Assembly: GCA_023451825.1 (NCBI GenBank)
Contig: JAEXYA010000024.1
Coordinates: 56,811 to 120,810, forward strand
Source: Pseudomonadota bacterium
GTDB taxonomy: Bacteria > Pseudomonadota > Alphaproteobacteria > Rhizobiales > Xanthobacteraceae
DNA length: 64,000 nt
Direction of reading: 5' to 3'
A program made the translations under genes and the position numbers. The notes beneath the pieces are model-generated. The model was not told the origin of the DNA and did no database searches. It saw only the letters and a program-made list of their open reading frames with translations. Shown piece after piece: positions 16,716-24,395 of the stretch (its first letter is position 1; each line of letters begins with the position of its first letter).

Positions 16716-17495
16716 CTAGCGCACCGTGATCATGACCATGACCGGCTGCGGCGTATTCGCCGGCGGCGCCTGGCTCACCTGCATGCCGTCGAGAACGCGT
16801 GCAATGGTCTCGTCGCGCTCCTGGTCGCCGGACGACCGGAATAGCTCTGTCTTGCGAACGATGCGTGGATTGTCGATCCACAGCTTGATGCCGGCACTGT
16901 AAGCACCGGTGCGCGTCTTGGGCTCCTTTCGCAAGGCGTGCTGAATGTCCGACTGGATGACGCCCGTATAGGCACGCAATTGCGATGGATCGCTGCTCGG
17001 CCGCTGCCGGCGCACGCGCAACGTATCCAGCGTGAGGTCGACCTGCTCGCCGAACACGGCCTCCGGCGGCGCGTCTGGATCGGCGGATGCCGGGACCAGC
17101 GTGATCGAATTGGAGCGTGTGTAACGGATCACCAGATCGGTATCGGCGAGGAGCATCCGCAAGGCAGCGTCGCGCGTGTATTCGCCTTCCACCGGAACGG
17201 AAGCCCGTTCACCGGCCGCCCCGCTCTCATAGAGCAATTGCACACCGGTGAGCCGGCTATAGGCCTGCAGTGCTGAAGCCAATGGCTGGCTTGGGATCTG
17301 AAACTTGATCGGCACATATTGGCGCGGATCTTCGCCGGCCGCGATCGCCGACACCACGGCGCCGCCGGCTACGACGACGCCTGCAACCAACAACGCCCGC
17401 ATCAGAGCGCCAAGACGCGAGCGGCTTGAGCCCGATGCATGCGCCTCGGTGCTCCACCCCGGATTCAAGTCACCCAAACGCTGACTGAGACGCAT
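16716..17495 (-). CDS. Secretin/TonB N-terminal (STN) domain protein with TonB-C-like C-terminus
   Basis: A 259-residue protein with a cytoplasmic N-terminus and a membrane segment at about 31-53. An STN domain covers about 60-137 (KFQIPSQPLASALQAYSRLTG, VPVEGEYTRDAALRMLL, TRSNSITLVP). After a linker, the C-terminal 90 residues (IKLWIDNPRIVRKTELFRSSG, SQAPPANTPQPVMVMITV) look like a TonB C-terminal domain. STN domains usually form the signalling N-terminus of FecA-type receptors or secretins. Here the domain is anchored in the inner membrane without a barrel. Encoded first in the cluster, it may be the sensor side of the sigma/FecR circuit. Confidence 0.8.
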   Translation of the reverse strand: MRLSQRLGDLNPGWSTEAHASGSSRSRLGALMRALLVAGVVVAGGAVVSAIAAGEDPRQYVPIKFQIPSQPLASALQAYSRLTGVQLLYESGAAGERASVPVEGEYTRDAALRMLLADTDLVIRYTRSNSITLVPASADPDAPPEAVFGEQVDLTLDTLRVRRQRPSSDPSQLRAYTGVIQSDIQHALRKEPKTRTGAYSAGIKLWIDNPRIVRKTELFRSSGDQERDETIARVLDGMQVSQAPPANTPQPVMVMITVR

Positions 17496-17744
17496 CTTGC
17501 GGACTTCAACTGAACTAAATTTGGCGCATCATCACGATTGCGCGATGCTGCAGTGCGCCGCTTCTTATCGAAGGAGCCAACCCGCAGCAAGCACGACATC
17601 ACTCGGAACAGAAATCTGGATTAAATGACAAAGAGATGACAGAGAAAAACGGGAGAGACGTTTGTTGTCTTTCGCCTGTGCCACTGCTGTCGTCAGCATG
17701 TCGTTTGCCGGTGACAGCCAATTATGGGACTGCCAGACGTGAGC

Positions 17745-18620
17745 ATGAATCTGTTCGTCTTCGGCCTCGGCTATAGCTGCCTTCATTTCGTCCGCAAGCA
17801 CGCGGCTATGTTTTCGGAGATCGGCGGCACGGTCCGGACAGACGAGCGCCGGGCTGCCCTGGCGAGTGATCCGGTCGAGCTCTTCTTGTTCGATGGCACG
17901 CATGCCGATCCTGATATCGATGAGCGCCTCGCGCGCGCGGATCTCATCCTGGTTTCGGTGCCCCCCGGCAAAGACGGCGATCCCGTTCTGGCGCAATTCG
18001 GCGAGCGGATCACAAGTGGCAAGGCGCGCGTGATCTATCTCTCCACCGTCGGCGTCTATACCGATCATGCCGGCGCGTGGATCGACGAGACGGCAACCGT
18101 GATCCAGGACGATACGCGGCGCGGCCTTCGTACATATGCGGAGCAAGCGTGGCAGGACGCTTGCGGCGATCGGCTCCGCATCCTCCGCCTGGCCGGGATC
18201 TACGGTCCCGACCGCAATGCTTTCGTCAATCTTGCCGCCGGCCGCGCCCATCGCATCGTCAAGCCGGGCCAGGTATTCAACCGCATCCATGTGGACGACA
18301 TCGCGCAGGCGATTGCTGCTGCAGCCGGACATCCGCACGTCGGCGTCTGGAACGTCTGCGACGACGAACCCGCGCCGCCGCAGGATGTGGTGACTTACGC
18401 CGCCGGGCTCATGAATGTCCCACCGCCGCCCGAGCAGGATTTTGCGACGGCTGATCTCAGCCCGATGGCGGGCAGCTTCTACGCATCGAGCAATCGCATC
18501 TCCAACGCACGGCTGAAGAGCGAACTCGGCGTTAACCTGCTTCATCCGAACTATCGCAGTGGCCTCAAGGCGCTATGGAACGGTGGCGACGGCCGGCCGT
18601 TGGCCTCGGTTCAGCAATAG
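17745..18620 (+). CDS. NAD(P)-dependent epimerase/SDR-like protein (YeeZ-like)
   Basis: A protein of about 291 residues with a Rossmann-type start (MNLFVFGLGYS, nucleotide-binding GLGYS). Extended-SDR features include VIYLSTVGVYTDHAG, LRLAGIYGPDRNAF and FNRIHVDDIAQAI. The YxxxK motif is replaced by RTYAEQAW, as in atypical SDRs, so catalytic activity is uncertain. I start at ATG 17745 because the nucleotide-binding strand then begins at the N-terminus; ATG 17724 and GTG 17739 are alternatives. It is divergent from the envelope cluster and ends 16 bases before the corA start, so the two genes may be co-transcribed. Confidence 0.78.
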   Translation: MNLFVFGLGYSCLHFVRKHAAMFSEIGGTVRTDERRAALASDPVELFLFDGTHADPDIDERLARADLILVSVPPGKDGDPVLAQFGERITSGKARVIYLSTVGVYTDHAGAWIDETATVIQDDTRRGLRTYAEQAWQDACGDRLRILRLAGIYGPDRNAFVNLAAGRAHRIVKPGQVFNRIHVDDIAQAIAAAAGHPHVGVWNVCDDEPAPPQDVVTYAAGLMNVPPPPEQDFATADLSPMAGSFYASSNRISNARLKSELGVNLLHPNYRSGLKALWNGGDGRPLASVQQ

Positions 18621-18636
18621 AGTCGTGACCGCGCCG

Positions 18637-19659
18637 ATGGATCAGATTACCCCTGTCACTGCACATCCGGAACTGTCCCATCCCAAGCCTGGCATTGTCG
18701 GCGCCGCCGTCTATGCCAAGGGTCGCAAGGTGAAGGACCTGGAAAGTATTGCGGATGCGAAAAAATGGACGGCGAAGCCCGGCCATGTCGTATGGATCGG
18801 CCTGTTCGAACCCGGTGATGAGTTGCTTCACGAGATCCAGCAGCAATTCGATCTGCACCATCTCGCGATCGAGGATGCGCAAAAGGCCCATCAACGGCCG
18901 AAGCTCGAGCAATATGGCAAGGCGCTGTTCGTCGTCGCGCGAACCGCGCAACTGATCGACGGCCGCATCGCCTTCGGCGAGACGCACATGTTCGTCGGAC
19001 CGCGTTACGTGGTGACAGTCCGCCATGGCGCATCGAGCTCCTACCGCGCAGTGCGCGAGCGCGCTGAAGCCTGTCCCACGACGCTCGCCAATGGCGAGGA
19101 TTTCATCCTCTATTCGGTACTGGATTTCATCGTCGATGAATATGCGCCGGTGATCGACCAGATCAGGTCGGAAGTCGAAGCGCTGGAGGACAGCCTGCTG
19201 AAGCGCACTTTGTCCTCGCATCAGATCGAGCGGCTCTACACCTTGCGTCGCGACTTGTTGCGCCTGCGCGACGCCGCAGCTCCCCTCACCGAAGTCTGCC
19301 ACCGCATCGAACATGCCGAGGTCGTCCAGATCGATCCTGACATGCAGCCGCTGTTTCGCGACGTCACCGACCACATCCATCGCGTCAAGGAAGACATCAA
19401 CAGCTTGCGCGAGGTGCTGGCCTTCGCGTTCGAAACAAGCCTGATGCTGGGGCAATCGCAACAAACCGACGTGACGCGCCAACTCGCTGCCTGGGCGGCT
19501 ATCCTCGCCGTGCCCACGGCGCTGGCCGGCATCTACGGCATGAATTTCGAAAACATGCCGGAGCTGAAATGGCAATATGGCTATTTCGCCGTGCTCGTCG
19601 TGATCGCGGGAATTTGCGCGGGCTTATATTGGCGCTTCCGCAGGAATGGGTGGCTGTGA
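18637..19659 (+). CDS. corA: CorA-family magnesium/cobalt transporter
   Basis: A 340-residue CorA-type channel: a large cytoplasmic alpha/beta plus long-helix domain (HLAIEDAQKAHQRPKLEQYG, DHIHRVKEDINSLREVLAFAF), then two C-terminal membrane helices. The first helix ends with the signature YGMNFENMPEL (GMN selectivity motif). The protein moves Mg2+ (Co2+, Ni2+) down the electrochemical gradient as a pentamer. The start is taken as ATG 18637; GTG 18625 is possible. Its 3' end overlaps the convergent gene on the other strand by 36 bases. Confidence 0.9.
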   Translation: MDQITPVTAHPELSHPKPGIVGAAVYAKGRKVKDLESIADAKKWTAKPGHVVWIGLFEPGDELLHEIQQQFDLHHLAIEDAQKAHQRPKLEQYGKALFVVARTAQLIDGRIAFGETHMFVGPRYVVTVRHGASSSYRAVRERAEACPTTLANGEDFILYSVLDFIVDEYAPVIDQIRSEVEALEDSLLKRTLSSHQIERLYTLRRDLLRLRDAAAPLTEVCHRIEHAEVVQIDPDMQPLFRDVTDHIHRVKEDINSLREVLAFAFETSLMLGQSQQTDVTRQLAAWAAILAVPTALAGIYGMNFENMPELKWQYGYFAVLVVIAGICAGLYWRFRRNGWL

Positions 19660-20385
19660 AGCGATCGTCGCCGTCTCCGGCTTCATCAGCTGCAGCGGCA
19701 AGGTCGGCACCACATCTGCAATCACCGGCAGATGATCCGAGATCGCCCTGGCGTCCGGATCGGTGAAACTGTCGATGATCCTGACATCGCGCCCATAAAT
19801 GCGATCGAGCCGCATCAGCGGCCAACGCGAGGGAAAGGTGCGATGGCGCGTGCGGGCCGGAAACTGCCGGGCTAACGACTTGCGCACCGAATTGACCCAG
19901 AACCAGTCATTGAAATCGCCGACGATCACAGACGGATGCAAGGGCTCATGGGCCAGGGTGAGCAGCTTCTGCGTCTGCTGCCGGCGCTCACCGATACTGA
20001 GGCCGAGATGCGTGGCGATCACGCGATAGATCCCGCCCTTGGTGGCGACATCGGCCACCACGGCCCGGCGCGGCTCATGCTCGCCATAGGAGATATCATG
20101 GATCTCCGGCTGTGCAGCCCACGGCCAGCGACTGATCAGCATCTGGCCGTAATCGCCATCGGTCGTCACGATGGATTTGATACCAACGCTGTGTCCGCCG
20201 AGCGCGTCCTGCAGGATCAGAAACGGATTACTGCCGCCGCCGCGGGAGTCGATCTCCTGCAGCGCAACCACATCCGGCGACCATTTCTGGATCAATGCAA
20301 TAACGCCCGGCAAATCGAATTTCGGATTGAGCGCGAAAGTGCCATGCACATTCCACGTCATGATGCGGATACTGGGCGCGATCAC
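19624..20385 (-). CDS. Endonuclease/exonuclease/phosphatase family protein
   Basis: A 253-residue metal-dependent phosphodiesterase fold. Motifs include MTWNVHG near the N-terminus, VVALQEIDSR (metal-binding Glu), RVIATHLGL, VIVGDFNDW and the C-terminal ISDHLPVIADV (catalytic Asp-His). Relatives cleave DNA or phospholipids; the substrate is not evident. I place the start at GTG 20385 because it overlaps the PLD gene stop as GTGA; GTG 20400 is an alternative. The overlap with the PLD-VTT gene suggests a joint lipid- or membrane-related role. The 3' end overlaps corA convergently. Confidence 0.82.
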   Translation of the reverse strand: MIAPSIRIMTWNVHGTFALNPKFDLPGVIALIQKWSPDVVALQEIDSRGGGSNPFLILQDALGGHSVGIKSIVTTDGDYGQMLISRWPWAAQPEIHDISYGEHEPRRAVVADVATKGGIYRVIATHLGLSIGERRQQTQKLLTLAHEPLHPSVIVGDFNDWFWVNSVRKSLARQFPARTRHRTFPSRWPLMRLDRIYGRDVRIIDSFTDPDARAISDHLPVIADVVPTLPLQLMKPETATIASQPPIPAEAPI

Positions 20386-22511
20386 CGGCGGCGGCTCCAC
20401 CAGGTGACGACGAATTGCGCAGCGATGGAGAAGGCCACCCAGACCATGATGCCGAACAGCAAGAGCGCCACATCCGCCCAGGACGGCTGGCGCAACAGAT
20501 CGGCGATCTGCGCGCCGAACACCGACATCGCGATGAGCCCCGGCGCCATGCCGATCACCGTGCCGATGAGAAAATCGCGAAACCGCACGCCGCTGGCGCC
20601 GGCCGCCATGTTGACCAGCGAAAACGGCGCCAGCGGCAGCATGCGGATCAGCACCACCGCGATGACGCCATTGCCCACGATCTTGTTCTGGATCCGCCGC
20701 AACCGCGGCCCCAGCATCCGCTGCACCGGCCCGATGCCGATGATGCGACCGACCAGATACAGCAGCGACGCGCTCGCCAGCGTGCCGACCAGCGCCGACC
20801 CGAGCCCGATCCACGGACCCAGCGCTGCGGCGGTGACAGCAATCATCACGGTGACCGGAAACAGCACCGCGCCGCCGATGACGAAGCCCGCGACGATGGC
20901 CAGCGGAGCCCAGGGCGAGCCCTCGATCGAGCTCAACATTTGCAGCAGCGTATCGGCATTAGTGAATTGATAGAGCGGCGTAAAACGCCACAGCGCCGCC
21001 AGCACGCCGATGGCGCCGACCAATGCCAGTAGCTTGATCGATGTCGGCACCGTCGCCCGCGCGGCGCGCTCCAGTCCGAGTGGCCGCAACGGATCGGCAA
21101 CCGGCGTCACGAAATCGATGATCTCCCTGGCATCGGGAATGCCGTCTTCCACCGGATGCAGGCTGTGGCCATCGTGGCGCAACGTCGTCGCCGTCTCGAT
21201 CAGCGAGCCGCTGCGCGCGAGCTCGTCCGCAACCGCCTGCTCCGTCACCCCGCAAAAATGGCCGAGGTGGCGATTGCGGATCGCGGAGATTTTCTCCCGC
21301 TCTTCCGCACTGCCGGCCGCGATCACAAGATCGCATTCGGAATCCGCGCCCATGGACCGATTGTTGAGATTGGCCGAGCCGATGCGCAGAAAGCGGTCGT
21401 CGACGATCATCACCTTGGCATGCACCATCACCGCTTCGATGGTCGCGCCATCGGCGACCTGCGGATGCAGCAGCCGCACGCGATCGGCAACGCCGGCGTC
21501 GTCGAACACCTTCATGAATTCGAGGCGCCCATTGCGCATGGTCCGCGCCTCGATCCACGAGGCATGGGTCTTCGGCGCGATCAGCAAGAGTTCGAGGTCA
21601 AGCTTCTGCGTCAGCCGCTCCACCAGCTTTCGCGCGATATGCTCGGCGCTGAGAAACTGGTTCTCGATATAGATCATCCGCTCGGCGGCATCGATGGAGG
21701 CCATGAACAGCCGATCGACCTCATCGATCGCCGGCCGCCCCTTCGCATAGGGCTCGGTGCGCGCGATGCCGATCTTGACGCGCTCGAAATCGGCCGCGAA
21801 CCCGTCGGGCCAGATGCGTCGCTCGGCGCCGATCTCCGGCGGCGCGCCGCAATTGGCGCAGGCCCAGCGTTGGCGCACGAGTTCGGCGAGGCTGCGCGCA
21901 GCTTCGCCATCCACCATCATTTGCACATCATGAAACGGCGGATACGGCTCGCCTGCGGGATCGACACGGTTCGGATCATTGGCGCGATGCGCATCGCTGT
22001 CCCAGCGGCGGATGGTGAGGTCGAGCCCGCCGGAAAACGCGATACTGTCATCGACGACGACAATCTTCTGATGCTGCGCCGAGCCGGTCGGCAGGCAGTC
22101 GTCGTAGCAGAAGATCAGCCGGTCACTGTTCGGCACGCTGAATTTGGCGGACGGGAACCATTCACGCTCGCCGGCATAGATCACCGGCGAATTCCAGATC
22201 AGGAGATGAACGCGCAGTTCCGGCTTTTCGGCCAGCAGCGCATGGAGGAATGGCCCGAACTCGTCGGGATAGCCGTCATCCGCCGTGCCTTCGGAGCCGA
22301 CCAGCAGGGTCCGGCTATGCACGTCCCAGCCGACGATGAAAACACAGCGCTCGGCCGCGATCAGGCAGCGGCGCAGGGCGAGAAAATAATTCGCGGCATC
22401 ATTGAGCACCGTGGCGCGGCGACAGTCCACATGCCGCCAGACCGTCCGGCCTTCCGCGATGATGCTGTCCGCCACTGGGCGCGCTTTGTCGAGGATGGCC
22501 TGGGACTGCAC
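20382..22511 (-). CDS. Phospholipase D-like protein fused to a VTT (DedA/TVP38-like) membrane domain
   Basis: A 709-residue fusion. The N-terminal two-thirds carries two HKD motifs (HQKIVVVDD at about residue 145 with GGLDLTIRRWD, and HAKVMIVDD at about 365 with GSANLNNRSMG), the double active site of phospholipase D or cardiolipin synthase enzymes. From about residue 505 a VTT-type membrane domain follows, with several helices and GRIIGIGPVQRMLG. VTT-family proteins are tied to lipid scrambling and flippase functions. The fusion would make or remodel phospholipids at the inner membrane. Translationally coupled to the EEP gene. Confidence 0.85.
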   Translation of the reverse strand: MQSQAILDKARPVADSIIAEGRTVWRHVDCRRATVLNDAANYFLALRRCLIAAERCVFIVGWDVHSRTLLVGSEGTADDGYPDEFGPFLHALLAEKPELRVHLLIWNSPVIYAGEREWFPSAKFSVPNSDRLIFCYDDCLPTGSAQHQKIVVVDDSIAFSGGLDLTIRRWDSDAHRANDPNRVDPAGEPYPPFHDVQMMVDGEAARSLAELVRQRWACANCGAPPEIGAERRIWPDGFAADFERVKIGIARTEPYAKGRPAIDEVDRLFMASIDAAERMIYIENQFLSAEHIARKLVERLTQKLDLELLLIAPKTHASWIEARTMRNGRLEFMKVFDDAGVADRVRLLHPQVADGATIEAVMVHAKVMIVDDRFLRIGSANLNNRSMGADSECDLVIAAGSAEEREKISAIRNRHLGHFCGVTEQAVADELARSGSLIETATTLRHDGHSLHPVEDGIPDAREIIDFVTPVADPLRPLGLERAARATVPTSIKLLALVGAIGVLAALWRFTPLYQFTNADTLLQMLSSIEGSPWAPLAIVAGFVIGGAVLFPVTVMIAVTAAALGPWIGLGSALVGTLASASLLYLVGRIIGIGPVQRMLGPRLRRIQNKIVGNGVIAVVLIRMLPLAPFSLVNMAAGASGVRFRDFLIGTVIGMAPGLIAMSVFGAQIADLLRQPSWADVALLLFGIMVWVAFSIAAQFVVTWWSRRR

Positions 22512-22595
22512 AATGAAAGACCTGCGTCATGGGGATACCCCATGGGAACGCAGGTCGATGCGGGAGGTTCCAGATGGAACCGGAACTCCGCAGCC

Positions 22596-22682
22596 GTAGG
22601 ATGGGTTGAGCAAAGCGATACCCATCGCAATAAACGTCGGAGTATGTGGTGATGGGTATCGCTGACGCTCAACCCATCCTAC
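22596..22682. repeat. Palindromic intergenic repeat, family A, copy 2
   Basis: GTAGGATGGGTTGAGC at the left and GCTCAACCCATCCTAC at the right are inverted copies, with GATACCCATC/GATGGGTATC inside. It fills the gap between the gamma-glutamyltransferase stop (10 bases away) and the PLD gene start. Confidence 0.88.
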
Positions 22683-22692
22683 GCGCCGGAGA

Positions 22693-24270
22693 TCAGAACC
22701 CCAGCGCCATGCCATCCTTACGATGATCCGATGCGCCGAGCAGGACGCCGCGCTTGTAGTCGATCTGGATCGCCTGGGCGCCGCCGATACCGGCATCCAT
22801 CATCTGCAGTTGGTGGCCGCGGGCGGTGAGATCGTTGCGCACCGCCTCGGAGATCGTCTTTTCCAGCTGCAGCACATTATTGGTGGCGAAGGAGCGCGCG
22901 GCCTCGGCCGCTTCCTGGATGTCCATGCCGAGATCGAGCACATTGGAAATATACTGCGCATGGCCGGTCGCCTGATAGTGGCCGCCCATCACGCCGAACG
23001 GCATGAGCGCGCGGCCATCCTTCATCAGCATGCCCGGAATGATCGTGTGCATCGGCCGCTTGCGCGGGCCGAGCGAATTCACGTGGCCTGGCTTGGCGCG
23101 GAAGCTCCAGCCGCGGTGATGCAGCAGCACGCCGGACTTCTTGGCATAGATGCCGCTGCCGAACGGGCCGAACAGCGAATTGATGAACGACACCGCATTG
23201 AGGTCGCGGTCCACGACGGTGAGATACACCGTGTCCTTGTGGATGACGGAATCCCATGCCTCTTCCGGCGACGCCTTCTTCATGTCGATCTTGGCGCGCA
23301 GGTCGCCGATGAACTTGTCGGACAGGAAGCGCTCGACATCGGTCTTGGCGACGGCCGGATCGCAGAAGTAGGCATCACGGGTGCGATAGGCCGCCTTGGT
23401 GGCTTCGGCCAGCACATGGATGCGATCGGCTTCGCTGAGATTCTTGATATCATAGCCGGCCAGGATGCGCAGGATCATCAGCGCAGCGACGCCCTGCCCG
23501 TTCGGCGGAATTTCAGCCACGTCGTGGCCCTGATAGCTGGTCGACACCGGCGTCACATAATCCGAGCGCTGCGCATCGAAATCGTCCGCCTCATGGGCGC
23601 CGCCGACCGCACGCAGCGTGGTGATGATGTCATCCGCCACCTGGCCCTGATAGAAGCCGTTGCGGCCCTCGCGCGCTACTCGGCGCAGCGTCGCGGCAAG
23701 TGCCGGCTGCACGCGTTTGTCGCCGACGGCGGGCGCATGGCCGCCCGGCAGATACTGAGCTGCAGCGTCAGCATGGACCTCGAGCTTGCGGCGCCATTTG
23801 GCCCAGTCCGCCGACACGCGCGGCGTAATGATGAAACCATTTTCCGCGGCATCGATGGCCGCAGCAAAAACCTCGGCCAACGGCCTGCTGCCATGGTCCT
23901 TGCTCAGCGTGCACCACGCATCGATGGCGCCGGGCACGGTGACGGTCTCCACGCAGGTTTCCGGAATGTCGCGGGCATCACCACCGGCATATTTCTCGGA
24001 GTCGATCTTGGCCGGGGTGCGGCCGGATCCGTTCAGCGCGATCGGCGCACCGCCCTTGGGCGAATACAGCGCAAAACAGTCGCCGCCGATACCCGTCATG
24101 GCGGGATCCACCACGCATTGCACGGCCACTGCGGCCAGCGCCGCATCGATGGCATTGCCGCCCGACTTCAGCATCTCCACCGCCGCCAACGTGGCCAGCG
24201 GATGGGAGGTTGCGGCCATCCCGTGTTCGGCAACGGCGACGGAACGGGCAACGGCCATGAAGTCACGCAT
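22693..24270 (-). CDS. Gamma-glutamyltransferase family protein
   Basis: A 525-residue member of the Ntn-hydrolase gamma-glutamyltransferase family, starting at ATG 24270 behind GAGGA. Features include SGGNAIDAALAAVAVQCVVDP, MTGIGGDCFALY, EIPPNGQGVAAL, and a small-subunit start at the threonine of DTVYLTVVDRD, the expected autocleavage nucleophile. MGGHYQATGHAQ and the C-terminal GASDHRKDGMALG also fit. It is shorter than E. coli Ggt (580) and has no signal peptide, so it resembles cytoplasmic YwrD-like relatives; the TTH of classical enzymes is altered to TVY. Glutathione or a gamma-glutamyl compound is the likely substrate type. Confidence 0.85.
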   Translation of the reverse strand: MRDFMAVARSVAVAEHGMAATSHPLATLAAVEMLKSGGNAIDAALAAVAVQCVVDPAMTGIGGDCFALYSPKGGAPIALNGSGRTPAKIDSEKYAGGDARDIPETCVETVTVPGAIDAWCTLSKDHGSRPLAEVFAAAIDAAENGFIITPRVSADWAKWRRKLEVHADAAAQYLPGGHAPAVGDKRVQPALAATLRRVAREGRNGFYQGQVADDIITTLRAVGGAHEADDFDAQRSDYVTPVSTSYQGHDVAEIPPNGQGVAALMILRILAGYDIKNLSEADRIHVLAEATKAAYRTRDAYFCDPAVAKTDVERFLSDKFIGDLRAKIDMKKASPEEAWDSVIHKDTVYLTVVDRDLNAVSFINSLFGPFGSGIYAKKSGVLLHHRGWSFRAKPGHVNSLGPRKRPMHTIIPGMLMKDGRALMPFGVMGGHYQATGHAQYISNVLDLGMDIQEAAEAARSFATNNVLQLEKTISEAVRNDLTARGHQLQMMDAGIGGAQAIQIDYKRGVLLGASDHRKDGMALGF

Positions 24271-24395
24271 GATGGTCCTCGGAAGGTTGGCATACCAGAA
24301 CAGAAGCCCCCCAATACATCCCGCAACGCCATTTGTGAATGCAGCGTGACGAACAAAAAGCCGACACGGTTGCATCGCAAAGCAGCATTCGCGCG

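Noticed and set aside
12121..17495. A TpsA exoprotein or FecA-type receptor gene hidden in the cluster
   Set aside because: All long frames are assigned, and none shows a TPS domain, a plug domain or a TonB-dependent barrel.
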